NCBI RefSeq assembly: GCF_042432825.1
Contig: NZ_JBHLWN010000048.1
Span: forward strand, 1 to 64,000
DNA length: 64,000 bases
Source: Gordoniibacillus chartarius
Lineage (GTDB): Bacteria; Bacillota; Bacilli; Paenibacillales; NBRC-103111
Direction: 5' to 3'
Shown: one piece after another, positions 7,707-16,164 of the stretch
How the letters are laid out: each line of letters begins with the position of its first letter
Numbering within the stretch: position 1 is the stretch's first letter
The notes under the pieces: generated by a model
What the model was told of the DNA's origin: nothing
Seen by the model: the letters and a program-made list of their open reading frames with translations, nothing else
Database searches by the model: none
Position numbers and translations under genes: made by a program

Positions 7707-9644
7707 TCAAGCGTGTTTCTTGACAAACCGATATACGATGATGCTGCGCATCAAAAGACGTATATCGGGATCAAAAGCATGTTCAGGGCGGGGTACTCCG
7801 CCGATTCTAGCCATAGCTTCACGAATCGCCTTGATATCCAGCAACCCCATCACCGCCGAGTCGGCACACAAACGCTGAAGCTCGTCGACAAACTCGCCCC
7901 ATGCAGGGAGCATGCGGTGGAGCCAATCCACCCCTTGTACCCCCCGCACCCGGGAATTAAGGCGCACGCGATCGGGCAAGTACCCTTTTGTCGCTCTCCG
8001 GACTAACGAGCGTCCGATACCGTTTTGAACATATTGTTCAATAGGGATCGACAGGCAGAAGCGCACGACACGCGGATCGCAGGTAGGGTCCCGCTCCCAC
8101 AATGAATACCTCTGCGAAAGCTTGGTGCTGGACGTCCCTTGCATACTGATAACGGATAAACCAAGAAAGTGCCTTTCCCGTTCATCCAGAATACTCGTTG
8201 AACTTTCCGTTAACCCGACATCATAATCTCGGAGCCTATCGAACACCTTCGTCCTCTCGGCAAAATCCGGGTGAATCAGCGGCACGATATCCGCTTGGGA
8301 ATCGGAGCGAGCCGTTGGACGCAGGACCGGAAACGCGTGCTTCAACACACGAGGAAGTAACCGCGAGCGCCGAACCCCCATATTGCGGCTGAACAAGGTA
8401 ATTCCCTGGTAAAACTGTACCCAATGCATTCTTTTCAACAAAAACGCATAGTAATCAATCGCCGAGCCCCAAGAGATGGTATAGTTCCCCCTGGCCCCCG
8501 TCAACATAACGCCGATTTGCTGTTGTGCGGCTTGTTCGTGGAAGCCTTTGATCCAATAAGAATTCTCATAAAATTTGTAGGGCATCTCGAGAATATCAAG
8601 CCAATCATCAACTTCAGTTAGAGGATTCTTGCCGGCAAAACTCAAATATTGATCGCGTATATTGCCGACGTGCTCTACCGTCGACCGGATGTAAGGAGAT
8701 TCATCCGCCACTTCCTTCTTGCCGGTCCAATCCTCAAAATCGGGGACAGGCACGAAGCTGAACGTATGAAGCTGCTTACCTTCATTTCTTAACGCCTGCG
8801 CCGCAAAACTTACAACAGCACCCGAATCCAGCCCGCCACTAAGCGTAGCACCTACTTCACGATGAGTGCGCAGCTTCGACTTTACAGCAATATCAAACAC
8901 GTCTCGAAACGCCTCTTCGTACTCTTCGTTGCTATTCAGCCACAGCTTCTCCTCCGGCACCAGCGTACCATAGGATGAAACCGTCAACTTACCGTTTCGA
9001 TATGTTAAGGAATGACCCGGCGGTAGCTGCTGGATACCTCGGTAGACGGTCGATGAAGTGTCGGTGCAATCGAGCATAGCGGGAATAGCAAGAAATTCCG
9101 CTAACCATGCATCGTTTAACCCTTTATTCACAGCGGGCAAGGCAAATAACGGCGTTATTGTCGTGCAGAAGGCCAGCCGCTGCCGGTCCCTATTGTAATA
9201 AAGTGTCCTATTGCCAACCAAGTCGCGAGCTCCGAAGAGCATACCGCGCTTCTGGTCCCAAATCATGAATGCAAAGTCCCCGACTAAAAACCTTGGCGCT
9301 CTCACTCCCCACTTCAAGTAAGCGCCCAGGATCAGCTCGCTGTCAGTAATCCGATCTCGCATCGAAGATTCAATCTGCAGCAGCTGAACCAGCTCCGCTC
9401 GATTGTCGATAATCGCATCGGCAGTAATCGCTACTTGATGGCGTTCTTCATAGAACGGCAATCGTTCGTTTACGGATTCCGGCGTAATCCACCGGGCATG
9501 GCATCCAAAGAATACCCGACCTAAGGACCACATTTGCGAATCGTCTGCCGGCTGTTGCCGAATAACATTCATGATCGATCGGCTTTCTTCTTCTATTCGA
9601 AGAAGTTCTTCGCTCTCGTATACCATGCCGACAATCGTACTCAT
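7707..9644 (-). CDS. Lasso cyclase (asparagine-synthetase-like C protein)
   Basis: About 645 residues. The C-terminal half has the asparagine-synthetase ATP site (LSGGLDSGAVVS) that adenylates the ring Asp, so that the N-terminal amine of the core closes the macrolactam. The N-terminal glutaminase-like half starts MSTIVGMVYES and lacks the catalytic Cys2 of true asparagine synthetases, as in lasso cyclases. The start is placed at the ATG at 9644, behind a G-rich site (GGGGGGGACAG). The open frame continues upstream to a TTG at 9734, but that TTG is the -35 box of the promoter and cannot be a start. First gene of the lasso operon. Confidence 0.88.
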   Translation of the reverse strand: MSTIVGMVYESEELLRIEEESRSIMNVIRQQPADDSQMWSLGRVFFGCHARWITPESVNERLPFYEERHQVAITADAIIDNRAELVQLLQIESSMRDRITDSELILGAYLKWGVRAPRFLVGDFAFMIWDQKRGMLFGARDLVGNRTLYYNRDRQRLAFCTTITPLFALPAVNKGLNDAWLAEFLAIPAMLDCTDTSSTVYRGIQQLPPGHSLTYRNGKLTVSSYGTLVPEEKLWLNSNEEYEEAFRDVFDIAVKSKLRTHREVGATLSGGLDSGAVVSFAAQALRNEGKQLHTFSFVPVPDFEDWTGKKEVADESPYIRSTVEHVGNIRDQYLSFAGKNPLTEVDDWLDILEMPYKFYENSYWIKGFHEQAAQQQIGVMLTGARGNYTISWGSAIDYYAFLLKRMHWVQFYQGITLFSRNMGVRRSRLLPRVLKHAFPVLRPTARSDSQADIVPLIHPDFAERTKVFDRLRDYDVGLTESSTSILDERERHFLGLSVISMQGTSSTKLSQRYSLWERDPTCDPRVVRFCLSIPIEQYVQNGIGRSLVRRATKGYLPDRVRLNSRVRGVQGVDWLHRMLPAWGEFVDELQRLCADSAVMGLLDIKAIREAMARIGGVPRPEHAFDPDIRLLMRSIIVYRFVKKHA

Positions 9645-9705
9645 CTGTCCCCCCCGAAGCTTGGCGAATTCGTCCATTTGCTTCGACAAAATCATCCTTG
9701 AATCC

Positions 9706-9757
9706 ATATTAGGATACAATATGTATATTGTCAATACGTTTTGATACTATTTGTATC
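9706..9757 (-). promoter_or_regulatory. Lasso operon promoter with two operator palindromes
   Basis: TTGACA (9729-9734), 17-base spacer, TAATAT (9706-9711) on the minus strand: a near-consensus sigma-A promoter. GATACA-ATA-TGTATA (9713-9727) fills the spacer and GATACT-ATT-TGTATC (9743-9757) lies just upstream of the -35 box, centres 30 bp apart. The predicted start near 9699 leaves a leader of about 55 bases before the cyclase ATG. Confidence 0.75.
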
Positions 9758-9886
9758 AATCAAATTGCTGACTATTGTATGCCTTCCGTTTCATAATCAT
9801 TCCAACGGTTCGACAACAGCTTTCGTGAACAATTTCAAATCGGTTGTGTTAAACTTTAATTGATTTATTAGGGAGGAGATCAATAG

Positions 9887-10432
9887 ATGGAGATCGAGCG
9901 TCCGAAGCTCATCATCACTATTCTAAGCGGAGTGATTGTCCTGGGCATCCTTGCGTTCAGCTTCGTCGCCCTCGCCATACAGCGGGACATAGATGAAAAG
10001 AACCGGATCATTGAACTGCAGCAAGTGAAAGTTGAGAAACTGTCGGAACAAGTGAATCTGCTAACCAAAGTGTCCTGGATCGGCATTCTTCAGCATCAAA
10101 TCGAAAATAGCGTCAGATCGAATCATTTTGTAGTCCGCAAAATTACATTCGGGGGAGATACGTTCACCGGCAAGCTCTCCGCCACTTTGGAACTTGATTC
10201 AGGCAACTCGATGCCAGGCAAGTTAAGAGCCACGAACAATTTCGATATGACCGACCAAGAGCTGCTGCAGGAACTCAACCATATATTAGTCGCCACTTCA
10301 GAGCTATATGACAATTTCAAAGCGGAAAACACCGATTTTCCCTTATGGCCCACAGGAAATTATACGATCAAGATCGATGATGCCGTGATCGCTTCTTACG
10401 TTAACGGTGAGCTGACACTCGTTCGAGGGTAA
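9887..10432 (+). CDS. Membrane-anchored hypothetical protein
   Basis: A 181-residue protein I do not recognise. Residues about 8-31 form one membrane helix and 33-60 a likely coiled coil (DEKNRIIELQQVKVEKLSEQ). A predicted extracytoplasmic domain of about 110 residues follows. GGGAGGAG stands about 9 bases before the ATG. It is transcribed away from the lasso operon across a 242-base intergenic region and lies just before the VanZ-like gene, which has its own promoter. Confidence 0.7.
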   Translation: MEIERPKLIITILSGVIVLGILAFSFVALAIQRDIDEKNRIIELQQVKVEKLSEQVNLLTKVSWIGILQHQIENSVRSNHFVVRKITFGGDTFTGKLSATLELDSGNSMPGKLRATNNFDMTDQELLQELNHILVATSELYDNFKAENTDFPLWPTGNYTIKIDDAVIASYVNGELTLVRG

Positions 10433-10441
10433 GAAGCGACA

Positions 10442-10496
10442 TTGATATTATTCGGCGCCTCATGGTATGATACATTTTGTATCTACAAAATGTATC
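10442..10496 (+). promoter_or_regulatory. VanZ-like gene promoter overlapped by double operator
   Basis: TTGATA (10442-10447), 18-base spacer, TATGAT (10466-10471). The perfect palindrome GATACA-TTT-TGTATC (10469-10483) overlaps the -10 box and start point. A second overlapping copy (10482-10496) makes a perfect 13-bp inverted repeat separated by TC, spanning 28 bp. In the transcript this could also fold into a hairpin just before the ribosome site. Confidence 0.65.
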
Positions 10497-10513
10497 TATA
10501 CGAGGTGGTTCCT

Positions 10514-10948
10514 TTGACTTTCCGCATCGCTCTTGCCTTGATCTGGTGCGCTGTCATCGCTGTATTTACAAGCACATTCAATCTGGAGCTGCTGCTGCAG
10601 CACCGAATCGTACTATTTATATTTAACCCCCATCCGAATTTGGGGGATTTTTTCGTCATGTCCGACTTACGGAAGATTCATCCGGATTGGGTAACCGTCA
10701 AGATCGGGCACTTCATCGCTTTTGGAATTATGAATCTTCTTCTATATAATGTATTTAGGAAGAACGCTTACGCAATCGCCGGCTCTCTTCTGTTTGCGTT
10801 TGCTACGGAATGGATCCAGCTCTATTTTAACCGGGACGGTCGTTTCTATGACATTATCATTGATTTGTGCGGTATCGTTACTGCTTATGTCATTATCGGC
10901 ATGTATCAGTTCGTTAGATCACGCACCGCATCCGGATTGTCCAGTTAA
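10514..10948 (+). CDS. VanZ-like membrane protein
   Basis: About 144 residues with four predicted membrane helices. VanZ-family marks are KIGHFIAFGIMNLLL and FATEWIQLYFNRDGRFYDIIIDLCG, the E-x-x-Q ... R ... D ... G pattern. VanZ of teicoplanin-resistance clusters gives low-level glycopeptide resistance, but most chromosomal members are uncharacterised. The TTG at 10514 is preferred as start because GAGGTGG (10502-10508) precedes it by 5 bases; the open frame reaches further upstream but only through the operator. The promoter shares the operator of the lasso and wzz promoters. Confidence 0.75.
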   Translation: MTFRIALALIWCAVIAVFTSTFNLELLLQHRIVLFIFNPHPNLGDFFVMSDLRKIHPDWVTVKIGHFIAFGIMNLLLYNVFRKNAYAIAGSLLFAFATEWIQLYFNRDGRFYDIIIDLCGIVTAYVIIGMYQFVRSRTASGLSS

Positions 10949-10960
10949 GGAGAAATGCTC

Positions 10961-11746
10961 ATGAGCCCTGCAGCGGAACTGTTTGTGGTCTTGGCAGGAT
11001 TACTCGCCGCAGGTCTGCTAGCCTACTTGCTGCTTATCTTACCCACCAAATGGCTGAAGGTCGAACGCGTTCGGTTACCGCTCGGCCTGCAAGTGAAGAT
11101 TCTTCAGCTCAGCGATCTCCACATCGAAAAATTACGCATCCGCCCTGAGCGTATCGCTGCACTCATTCAATCGGAACACCCCGACATGGTCGTTGTGACC
11201 GGCGATTTTACACAGAAGAGCATCTACTTACCGAAGCTCCGGCCATATCTGCAAGTCCTTCAAGAAAGCAATGTGCCCGTTTATGCCGTGCTCGGCAATC
11301 ACGACCATCACATGCGTAAGCTGCAGCCCTTGCTGCAGATGCTCCAGAAGCACGGTATCCGGGTGCTGCGCAACGAGAATGTCCGGTTGGACCGGTTTCA
11401 ACTCATCGGAATAGATGATTTCGGCAGCGGAAAGAGCAGAATCGCTCCTTCGTTTGCCGGTGTAACCGATGACCTGACCCGCATTGTCATTACGCACGAT
11501 CCTAACATTGCACCGAAAATAAGCAATCGCTACGACTATGTAATGGCCGGGCATCTCCATGGCAAACAATTCAATATTCCTTACTTTTTCAAGCTCCGTC
11601 CCATGGGCAAGCTTCCCGCAATGGGCATCTATAAAGGACTGCATCGAACGCCCTGGGGGACCATCTATATCTCCAAAGGACTTGGGCAAACCGGTATTAA
11701 TATCCGTCTCTTCGTTCGCAGCGAAGCTACCGTTCATGAGCTGTAA
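10961..11746 (+). CDS. Membrane-anchored metallophosphoesterase
   Basis: About 261 residues. An N-terminal membrane helix (about 5-27) is followed by a calcineurin-like phosphoesterase domain. Its metal-binding motifs are LSDLHI (D-x-H), VVVTGDF (GD), LGNHDHH (GNHD), ITHDPN and GHLHGKQ (GHxH). The family includes YkuE-like phosphodiesterases acting at the membrane; the substrate here is unknown. The ATG at 10961 has AAGGAG 8 bases upstream and is preferred to the ATG at 10955. It follows the VanZ-like stop by 12 bases and is probably in the same operon. Confidence 0.82.
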   Translation: MSPAAELFVVLAGLLAAGLLAYLLLILPTKWLKVERVRLPLGLQVKILQLSDLHIEKLRIRPERIAALIQSEHPDMVVVTGDFTQKSIYLPKLRPYLQVLQESNVPVYAVLGNHDHHMRKLQPLLQMLQKHGIRVLRNENVRLDRFQLIGIDDFGSGKSRIAPSFAGVTDDLTRIVITHDPNIAPKISNRYDYVMAGHLHGKQFNIPYFFKLRPMGKLPAMGIYKGLHRTPWGTIYISKGLGQTGINIRLFVRSEATVHEL

Positions 11747-11858
11747 AGTGACATGGAATACTTTTTATTTTCGTAAACGGCAGGATTTTGTCGGGGGATG
11801 GCCAAATAGATGGAAGATAACGTTTGCAGTCGAATTTTGAAGGAGGACATTCCATCCG

Positions 11859-13205
11859 ATGAGCCCGAAGCTGAACGAACCGGACGCGGTCCTGAAGCCT
11901 GCCCCCCGCAGTCCTATGGCTTTGTTTCTGTCCCTGCCGATTATGTCATGGGCGTTGTATGACTTCGCCAATACAATCTTCACATCGAATATTGTTACAA
12001 TCTTCTTTCCTTTCTATCTGCAGGATGTCATCGGCAAGAACGAGATTATGAACCAAATAGCCAGTACCTTCGTAACATACACAAACTCCATTTCGAGCTT
12101 CTTCCTCGTTCTTCTCGCCCCCCTGTTCGGCGCCTGGATCGACCGAACCGGCAAGAAAAAAGCGTATCTGATTCCGTTCACCTTACTGAGTATTATCAGC
12201 ACCCTGCTCATGGGCGCCGCGGCGAACTGGTCGACAAGCATCGAATGGTTCGGGCTCAACGCCGGGTTGGCACTCGTCTTAATCGCTTTTATGTTCGCCA
12301 AATTTTTCTACAACTCCGGACTTATATTTTATGACGCTATGATTTCGGATATTGCCCGCGGCAAAGAAGTGGCTGTTGTGTCGGGCTTCGGCGTTGCTGT
12401 AGGCTATGTGGGGACATTAGTGGGGCTGTCGGTATATCCACTTGTTGGCGAAGGAGCTTACCACAATGCTTTCATTCCGACTGCATTACTTTTCCTGCTC
12501 TTCTTCCTCCCGATTTGGTTCTTCTACAAGGAGCGGCCGCAGCCCCAAGCACCGGCTCGTTCTGCCGTCCGCAAGCCGGCCTGGTGGAGCGGCTACGCCG
12601 ATATTGTACAAACGTTCAAAGAGGCGCGGCGTTATAAGCAGATTTTCCTGTTCATGATCGCCTACTTCATGTTTAACGATGTCGTTGCAACGGCTATCGC
12701 TGTCATGTCCATTTATGCCAAGGCTATCGTCGGTTTCACTACAGGCCAGTTCATCCTGCTCTATTTGGCCTCGACCGTATCCAGCATCATCGGCTCGTTC
12801 GTGTTCGGCTATGTAGCCCGCACGCTCGGGGCGAAGCGTGCCGTCACCCTGGTCGCTTTCCTGCTGATCGTTGCTGTAACCCTTGCATCCTTAGCCTACC
12901 ATCAGGCAATGTTCTGGGTGGCCGGCTCGTTATACGGCGTTGCCATGGGCGCTATGTGGGTAACGTCCCGCACGCTGATCGTCAACTTGACACCGCCGGA
13001 GAAACGCGGACAATTTTTCGGTCTGTTCGCCTTCTCGGGCAAAGTATCGTCAATCGTCGGTCCGACGATATACGGTACGATTACACTGCTGCTGGCTGAA
13101 ACCGGCAACCTGGCTTCGCGCATCGCGCTCGGTTCGCTGGTTATCCTTGTGATCATCGGATTGCTGTTCCATGTCCGGGTCAAGGTTGAGCAGGATTATG
13201 CGTAG
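11859..13205 (+). CDS. MFS transporter, UMF1/Atg22-like family
   Basis: A 448-residue protein with about 12 membrane helices. The opening WALYDFANTIFTSNIVTIFFPFY and the loop FGAWIDRTGKKK are typical of the UMF1 branch of the major facilitator superfamily, related to Atg22 amino-acid effluxers. Substrate cannot be told from sequence. AAGGAGGA (11840-11847) lies 11 bases before the ATG. A separate hairpin terminator at 13244-13294 belongs to the convergent gene. Confidence 0.82.
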   Translation: MSPKLNEPDAVLKPAPRSPMALFLSLPIMSWALYDFANTIFTSNIVTIFFPFYLQDVIGKNEIMNQIASTFVTYTNSISSFFLVLLAPLFGAWIDRTGKKKAYLIPFTLLSIISTLLMGAAANWSTSIEWFGLNAGLALVLIAFMFAKFFYNSGLIFYDAMISDIARGKEVAVVSGFGVAVGYVGTLVGLSVYPLVGEGAYHNAFIPTALLFLLFFLPIWFFYKERPQPQAPARSAVRKPAWWSGYADIVQTFKEARRYKQIFLFMIAYFMFNDVVATAIAVMSIYAKAIVGFTTGQFILLYLASTVSSIIGSFVFGYVARTLGAKRAVTLVAFLLIVAVTLASLAYHQAMFWVAGSLYGVAMGAMWVTSRTLIVNLTPPEKRGQFFGLFAFSGKVSSIVGPTIYGTITLLLAETGNLASRIALGSLVILVIIGLLFHVRVKVEQDYA

Positions 13206-13243
13206 AGCAGAACCATAGTCCCCATTGATCGACTTTATTCCGA

Positions 13244-13294
13244 AAAAAAGCAGGCACCTCAAGCCCCGGACTTCCGGCCGGCCAAAGGTGCCTG
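13244..13294 (-). terminator. Terminator for the DUF2264/membrane-protein transcript
   Basis: CAGGCACCT (13251-13259) pairs with AGGTGCCTG (13286-13294), with an inner GC-rich stem. Read on the minus strand it is followed by CTTTTTTT. It lies between convergent genes. Confidence 0.8.
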
Positions 13295-13299
13295 TTCGT

Positions 13300-13635
13300 T
13301 CATAAATCTTCAGATCCGGCAACAGCGATAATCAACAAAGCGATGACTATAATATGAAGGAAGCTCAAAGCCAGCTGGAAACCAAGCCTGCAGCGCGGCC
13401 AGTCCGCCGTACGTGAAGCCATCAGCTTGTGTATAGGGGAAACGATCAGCCATGCAACCGCCATTCCTTCCAATAACCATAGGGATATGGTTATAAAGGC
13501 CGGTCTATTGTTAACTGGCGGGATGAGAACCCACGAGAACGCTTCTCCGAACATCGTCAGGATGATCAGCATCCAGGCCAGCAAATGGACGAAACCCGCT
13601 AATGCAATATTGTACCCCCAATGTCCGCTATTCAT
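13300..13635 (-). CDS. Four-helix membrane protein, function unknown
   Basis: A 111-residue hydrophobic protein with four predicted membrane helices and a basic loop (SRTADWPRCR) between helices 3 and 4. I do not recognise the family. Its ATG overlaps the stop of the DUF2264 gene (ATGAATAG), so it is translationally coupled to that gene and may be affected by the frameshift there. Confidence 0.6.
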   Translation of the reverse strand: MNSGHWGYNIALAGFVHLLAWMLIILTMFGEAFSWVLIPPVNNRPAFITISLWLLEGMAVAWLIVSPIHKLMASRTADWPRCRLGFQLALSFLHIIVIALLIIAVAGSEDL

Positions 13636-14772
13636 AGAGCGCCTTATCTATTATTGCCCTGCCGCCCGACCAAATCACCTTGTTCGTCCAAGGCGCTTCC
13701 GGACCGCTCCAGAACGGATCCTCCGGGGGGAGTCCAAGCGGGAGGAACACAGTCATGCATAAATACAAGCTGCCTGTCGAGATGTACGTTTCGCCGAGCT
13801 CCGGCTGCTCGCCGTACAAGCCGATCGTCAGCCAGCCGTCTTCATCAAAGGTGCCCGGCGCGCCAAGCGTCCGTTCGATCACGGCCGTTAACGCACACCG
13901 GACCGCTCCGGGCTCCAGGCCATCCGGCAGCTCGCAGCGCAGCGCCATCTGCGCCAGCGCCTGAAACGCACCGCAGCGGTAAGCGAGCGAGCGTCCGATG
14001 GCCGGGAACGACCCGTCCGGCGCGATCATCCGTTCCTGCACCGCCGCATACCGCCGCGCTCTTCTGCGGACGGGCTCCCGCATCCGTTCCCATTCCGGAT
14101 ACCGGTCGCCGAGCGCCTCTACGATATCGAGAAGCATTGGGTGGATGACAAAGCTATTATAATAGTCCCAATGAAAATCCGGCCCATCTCCGTACGCCCC
14201 ATCGCCGGCGTACCACTGCTCGTGCTGGCGAAGCGCGTAATGACCCGCATCGGATCAAAGTGCTCTCCGAGAGCATCCAGAGCGGTTTCCACCATAGCCG
14301 AAAACAACAGCCAGTTGTTAAAGACCGGCCGAATCTGTCTCGTTGCTTTCAAGGCGGCTGCGACATTCGCTTGAACCCGCGGCTCCAGCTTGCGCGCCAA
14401 TACTCCCGGCGCCCGCAGCAGCGCGTGAGCCAGGAATGCCGCATCCACAACCGGCTGTCCGCCGTGCCGGAAATTCATATAATCCGGCGATTCCGGATTC
14501 GTCCCCGCTTCGATCGCTTGTCTTGCCAGCTCCGCCAGACGCTCCCTTAGCTCGCCTTCGTGACCGCTCCTTGCGCCATACTCCAGCCACGGGGCAAGTC
14601 CAGCCAGCGTTCGCCCCAGCGCCTCCAGGTGTGTATACAAATGACGATCTTCCGTCACTCCGCGCACCGGCATTCGCTTCTTCAGCTCACCTGCCGCAAG
14701 CGCTTGCAAAACGGGCTCAGCGACACGTCTCACATAATCCAACCATAAGGCTCGATCGTTCACCTGCTGCAC
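13628..14772 (-). pseudogene. DUF2264 family gene broken by a frameshift
   Basis: Two adjoining frames encode one DUF2264 protein (about 380 residues when joined). The 5' frame runs MQQVNDRALWLDYVRR to DALGEHFDPMRV and then loses homology. Shifting frame at about 14242-14247 restores HYALRQHEQWYAGDGAYGDG, then DFHWDYYNSFVIHPMLLDI, and the rest of the domain down to the stop at 13628. A single-base deletion explains this. The family is found near polysaccharide-degradation genes and has an alpha/alpha-barrel-like, glycosidase-related look; function is unproven. It could be a real mutation or a sequencing error. Confidence 0.8.
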
Positions 14773-14943
14773 CTCCGCGTTTGGGTTTCCTGGGTTCCAT
14801 CCACTCCATTACCAACTTAACACGCTAGCTCTGCTTGACACAATAACAAGTCTACCGCTTTCCATAGAAATATGTTTCCCATCATTTCAAATGGAATAGA
14901 AAAAAGCCTTGAATGTAAATCACATTCAAAGCTTTCCTTGGAA

Positions 14944-15026
14944 TGCGGTCGGTGGGATTTGAACCCACACGGGTATACACCCGCCACCCCCTCAAGATGG
15001 TGTGTCTGCCGTTCCACCACGACCGC
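14944..15026 (-). tRNA. tRNA-Leu (anticodon GAG)
   Basis: An 83-base gene with acceptor GCGGTCG/CGACCGC, the long variable arm of class II tRNAs and T-loop GGTTCAAATCC. The anticodon loop TTGAGGG reads GAG, flanked by the stem CCATC/GGTGG. CCA is not encoded. It decodes CUC, the same codon that the leuA T-boxes in this window appear to monitor. Confidence 0.93.
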
Positions 15027-15040
15027 GTATGCAATTAGAG

Positions 15041-15113
15041 TGAGCCATGTAGGACTCGAACCTACGACACCCTGATTAAAAGTCAGGTGCTCTACCGACT
15101 GAGCTAATGGCTC
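15041..15113 (-). tRNA. tRNA-Lys (anticodon TTT)
   Basis: A 73-base gene. Acceptor GAGCCAT pairs with ATGGCTC, the anticodon loop CTTTTAA gives TTT, and the T-loop is GGTTCGAGTCC. CCA is not encoded. Second-last gene of the tRNA cluster in transcription order. Confidence 0.95.
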
Positions 15114-15132
15114 GAACTTGATAAGAAAATGG

Positions 15133-15204
15133 TGACCCGTAGGGGATTCGAACCCCTGTTACCTCCGTGAAAGGGAGGTGTCTTAACCCCTTGACCAACG
15201 GGCC
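15133..15204 (-). tRNA. tRNA-Glu (anticodon TTC)
   Basis: A 72-base gene with acceptor GGCCCGT/ACGGGTC, anticodon loop CTTTCAC (TTC) and T-loop GGTTCGAATCC. CCA follows in the DNA (15130-15132), unlike its Lys and Leu neighbours. Confidence 0.95.
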
Positions 15205-15328
15205 GTATTAAGTTGTCCCTTAAGGCGACAAATGTTATTATAGCGGATTATGTCGATGATAGCAAGCACTTTTTTCATCCTAGTGCTTTTGTCGCTCTCG
15301 CGGCAGCAATCAGCCTAATAACAAGCAA

Positions 15329-15362
15329 AAGCTGCACGCCGGGAGTACCCGGAGGGCAGCTT
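15329..15362 (-). terminator. Hairpin between tRNA-Ser and tRNA-Glu
   Basis: AAGCTGC (15329-15335) pairs with GCAGCTT (15356-15362), with an inner CCGGG/CCCGG stem. On the minus strand it is followed by TTTTGCTTG. It may end a first tRNA-Asn/tRNA-Ser transcript or be a processing site. Confidence 0.5.
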
Positions 15363-15379
15363 CCTTCAAAGTCATCGTA

Positions 15380-15467
15380 CGGAGAGAGAGGGATTCGAAC
15401 CCTCGCACCGCTTACGCAGTCTAACCCCTTAGCAGAGGGTCCCCTTGAGCCACTTGGGTATCTCTCC
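15380..15467 (-). tRNA. tRNA-Ser (anticodon GCT)
   Basis: An 88-base class II tRNA. Acceptor GGAGAGA pairs with TCTCTCC, the anticodon loop CTGCTAA gives GCT, and a long variable arm is present. CCA is not encoded. Confidence 0.93.
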
Positions 15468-15480
15468 ATGGTGTGAATGG

Positions 15481-15553
15481 CTCCCCGAACAGGACTCGAA
15501 CCTGTGACAACTCGATTAACAGTCGAGTGCTCTACCGACTGAGCTATCGGGGA
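15481..15553 (-). tRNA. tRNA-Asn (anticodon GTT)
   Basis: A 73-base gene with acceptor TCCCCGA/TCGGGGA, anticodon loop CTGTTAA (GTT) and encoded CCA (15478-15480). First of the cluster, directly behind the promoter at 15565-15593. Confidence 0.95.
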
Positions 15554-15564
15554 ACGGTAACCTT

Positions 15565-15593
15565 ATTCTATTCAGTTTTGGCGGTCAAGTCAA
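15565..15593 (-). promoter_or_regulatory. Promoter of the tRNA cluster
   Basis: TTGACT (15588-15593), 17-base spacer and TAGAAT (15565-15570) on the minus strand. The expected start lies about 5 bases before tRNA-Asn. The elements overlap the 3' end of the sprT-like gene. Confidence 0.6.
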
Positions 15594-16056
15594 GAGTATA
15601 CGTTTGTAATCTGCCCCTGCATTTGCCACACGAATATTTCCGTACATCGAGCTTCTTCTTGCGCATATATTCCGTACCGCAGCGCGTACAAACGAGCTTA
15701 TACCGGTATGGCAGCCGTCTCGGCCCGCGGCCGTCCGCGTGAGGAATCGACTGACAGTAACGCGAACCGCCGACCTGTTGGAGCAGCTGCTTAAAGTCCG
15801 CGTCCCGGTGCCGGTATCCTCGTTTTAGAATGTGCAGATGATAATGACATAATTCGTGTTTGATAATCTTCTCGACTTCCTCGGGACCGAACGTCTCCAG
15901 CTGGGCAGGACTGATCTCGATATCATGCGACCCGGTAAAATACCGCCCTCCGGTCGTCCGCAGCCGCCGGTTGAATCTCGCCTTGTGACGGAAAGGAAGT
16001 CCAAACGACGACAGCGATACGCGCTCCACCCAGTCTTGCAGCTGCTGATCATCCAT
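15568..16056 (-). CDS. SprT-like zinc metallopeptidase family protein
   Basis: A 162-residue SprT-family protein. The zinc protease motif HELCH lies at about residues 67-71, and a C-terminal zinc ribbon is formed by CTRCG and CGKC pairs. SprT/Spartan-like proteins are linked to repair of DNA-protein crosslinks in other organisms, while the Bacillus YdcK-type member is uncharacterised. In Bacillus genomes it lies near tex and cmpA-like genes, as here. Confidence 0.85.
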   Translation of the reverse strand: MDDQQLQDWVERVSLSSFGLPFRHKARFNRRLRTTGGRYFTGSHDIEISPAQLETFGPEEVEKIIKHELCHYHLHILKRGYRHRDADFKQLLQQVGGSRYCQSIPHADGRGPRRLPYRYKLVCTRCGTEYMRKKKLDVRKYSCGKCRGRLQTYTLDLTAKTE

Positions 16057-16164
16057 GGCTCGGGTCTTGCGCCTCCTTTTTGCTAAGCTTCTACTTGAAT
16101 TATGCCATCCCTATGGGCTACACTGTCAAGTAATAAAGCAATGAAGCAGAGGAGTGCGCCCTAC

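Noticed and set aside
7707..9644. True asparagine synthetase
   Set aside because: The N-terminal catalytic Cys is missing, and the gene lies with B1, B2, kinase and precursor genes of a lasso cluster.
9645..9734. Extended N-terminus of the lasso cyclase from a TTG at 9734
   Set aside because: The TTG is the first part of the TTGACA -35 box and the frame runs through the whole promoter and operator; the ATG at 9644 has a G-rich ribosome site and matches usual lasso cyclase starts.
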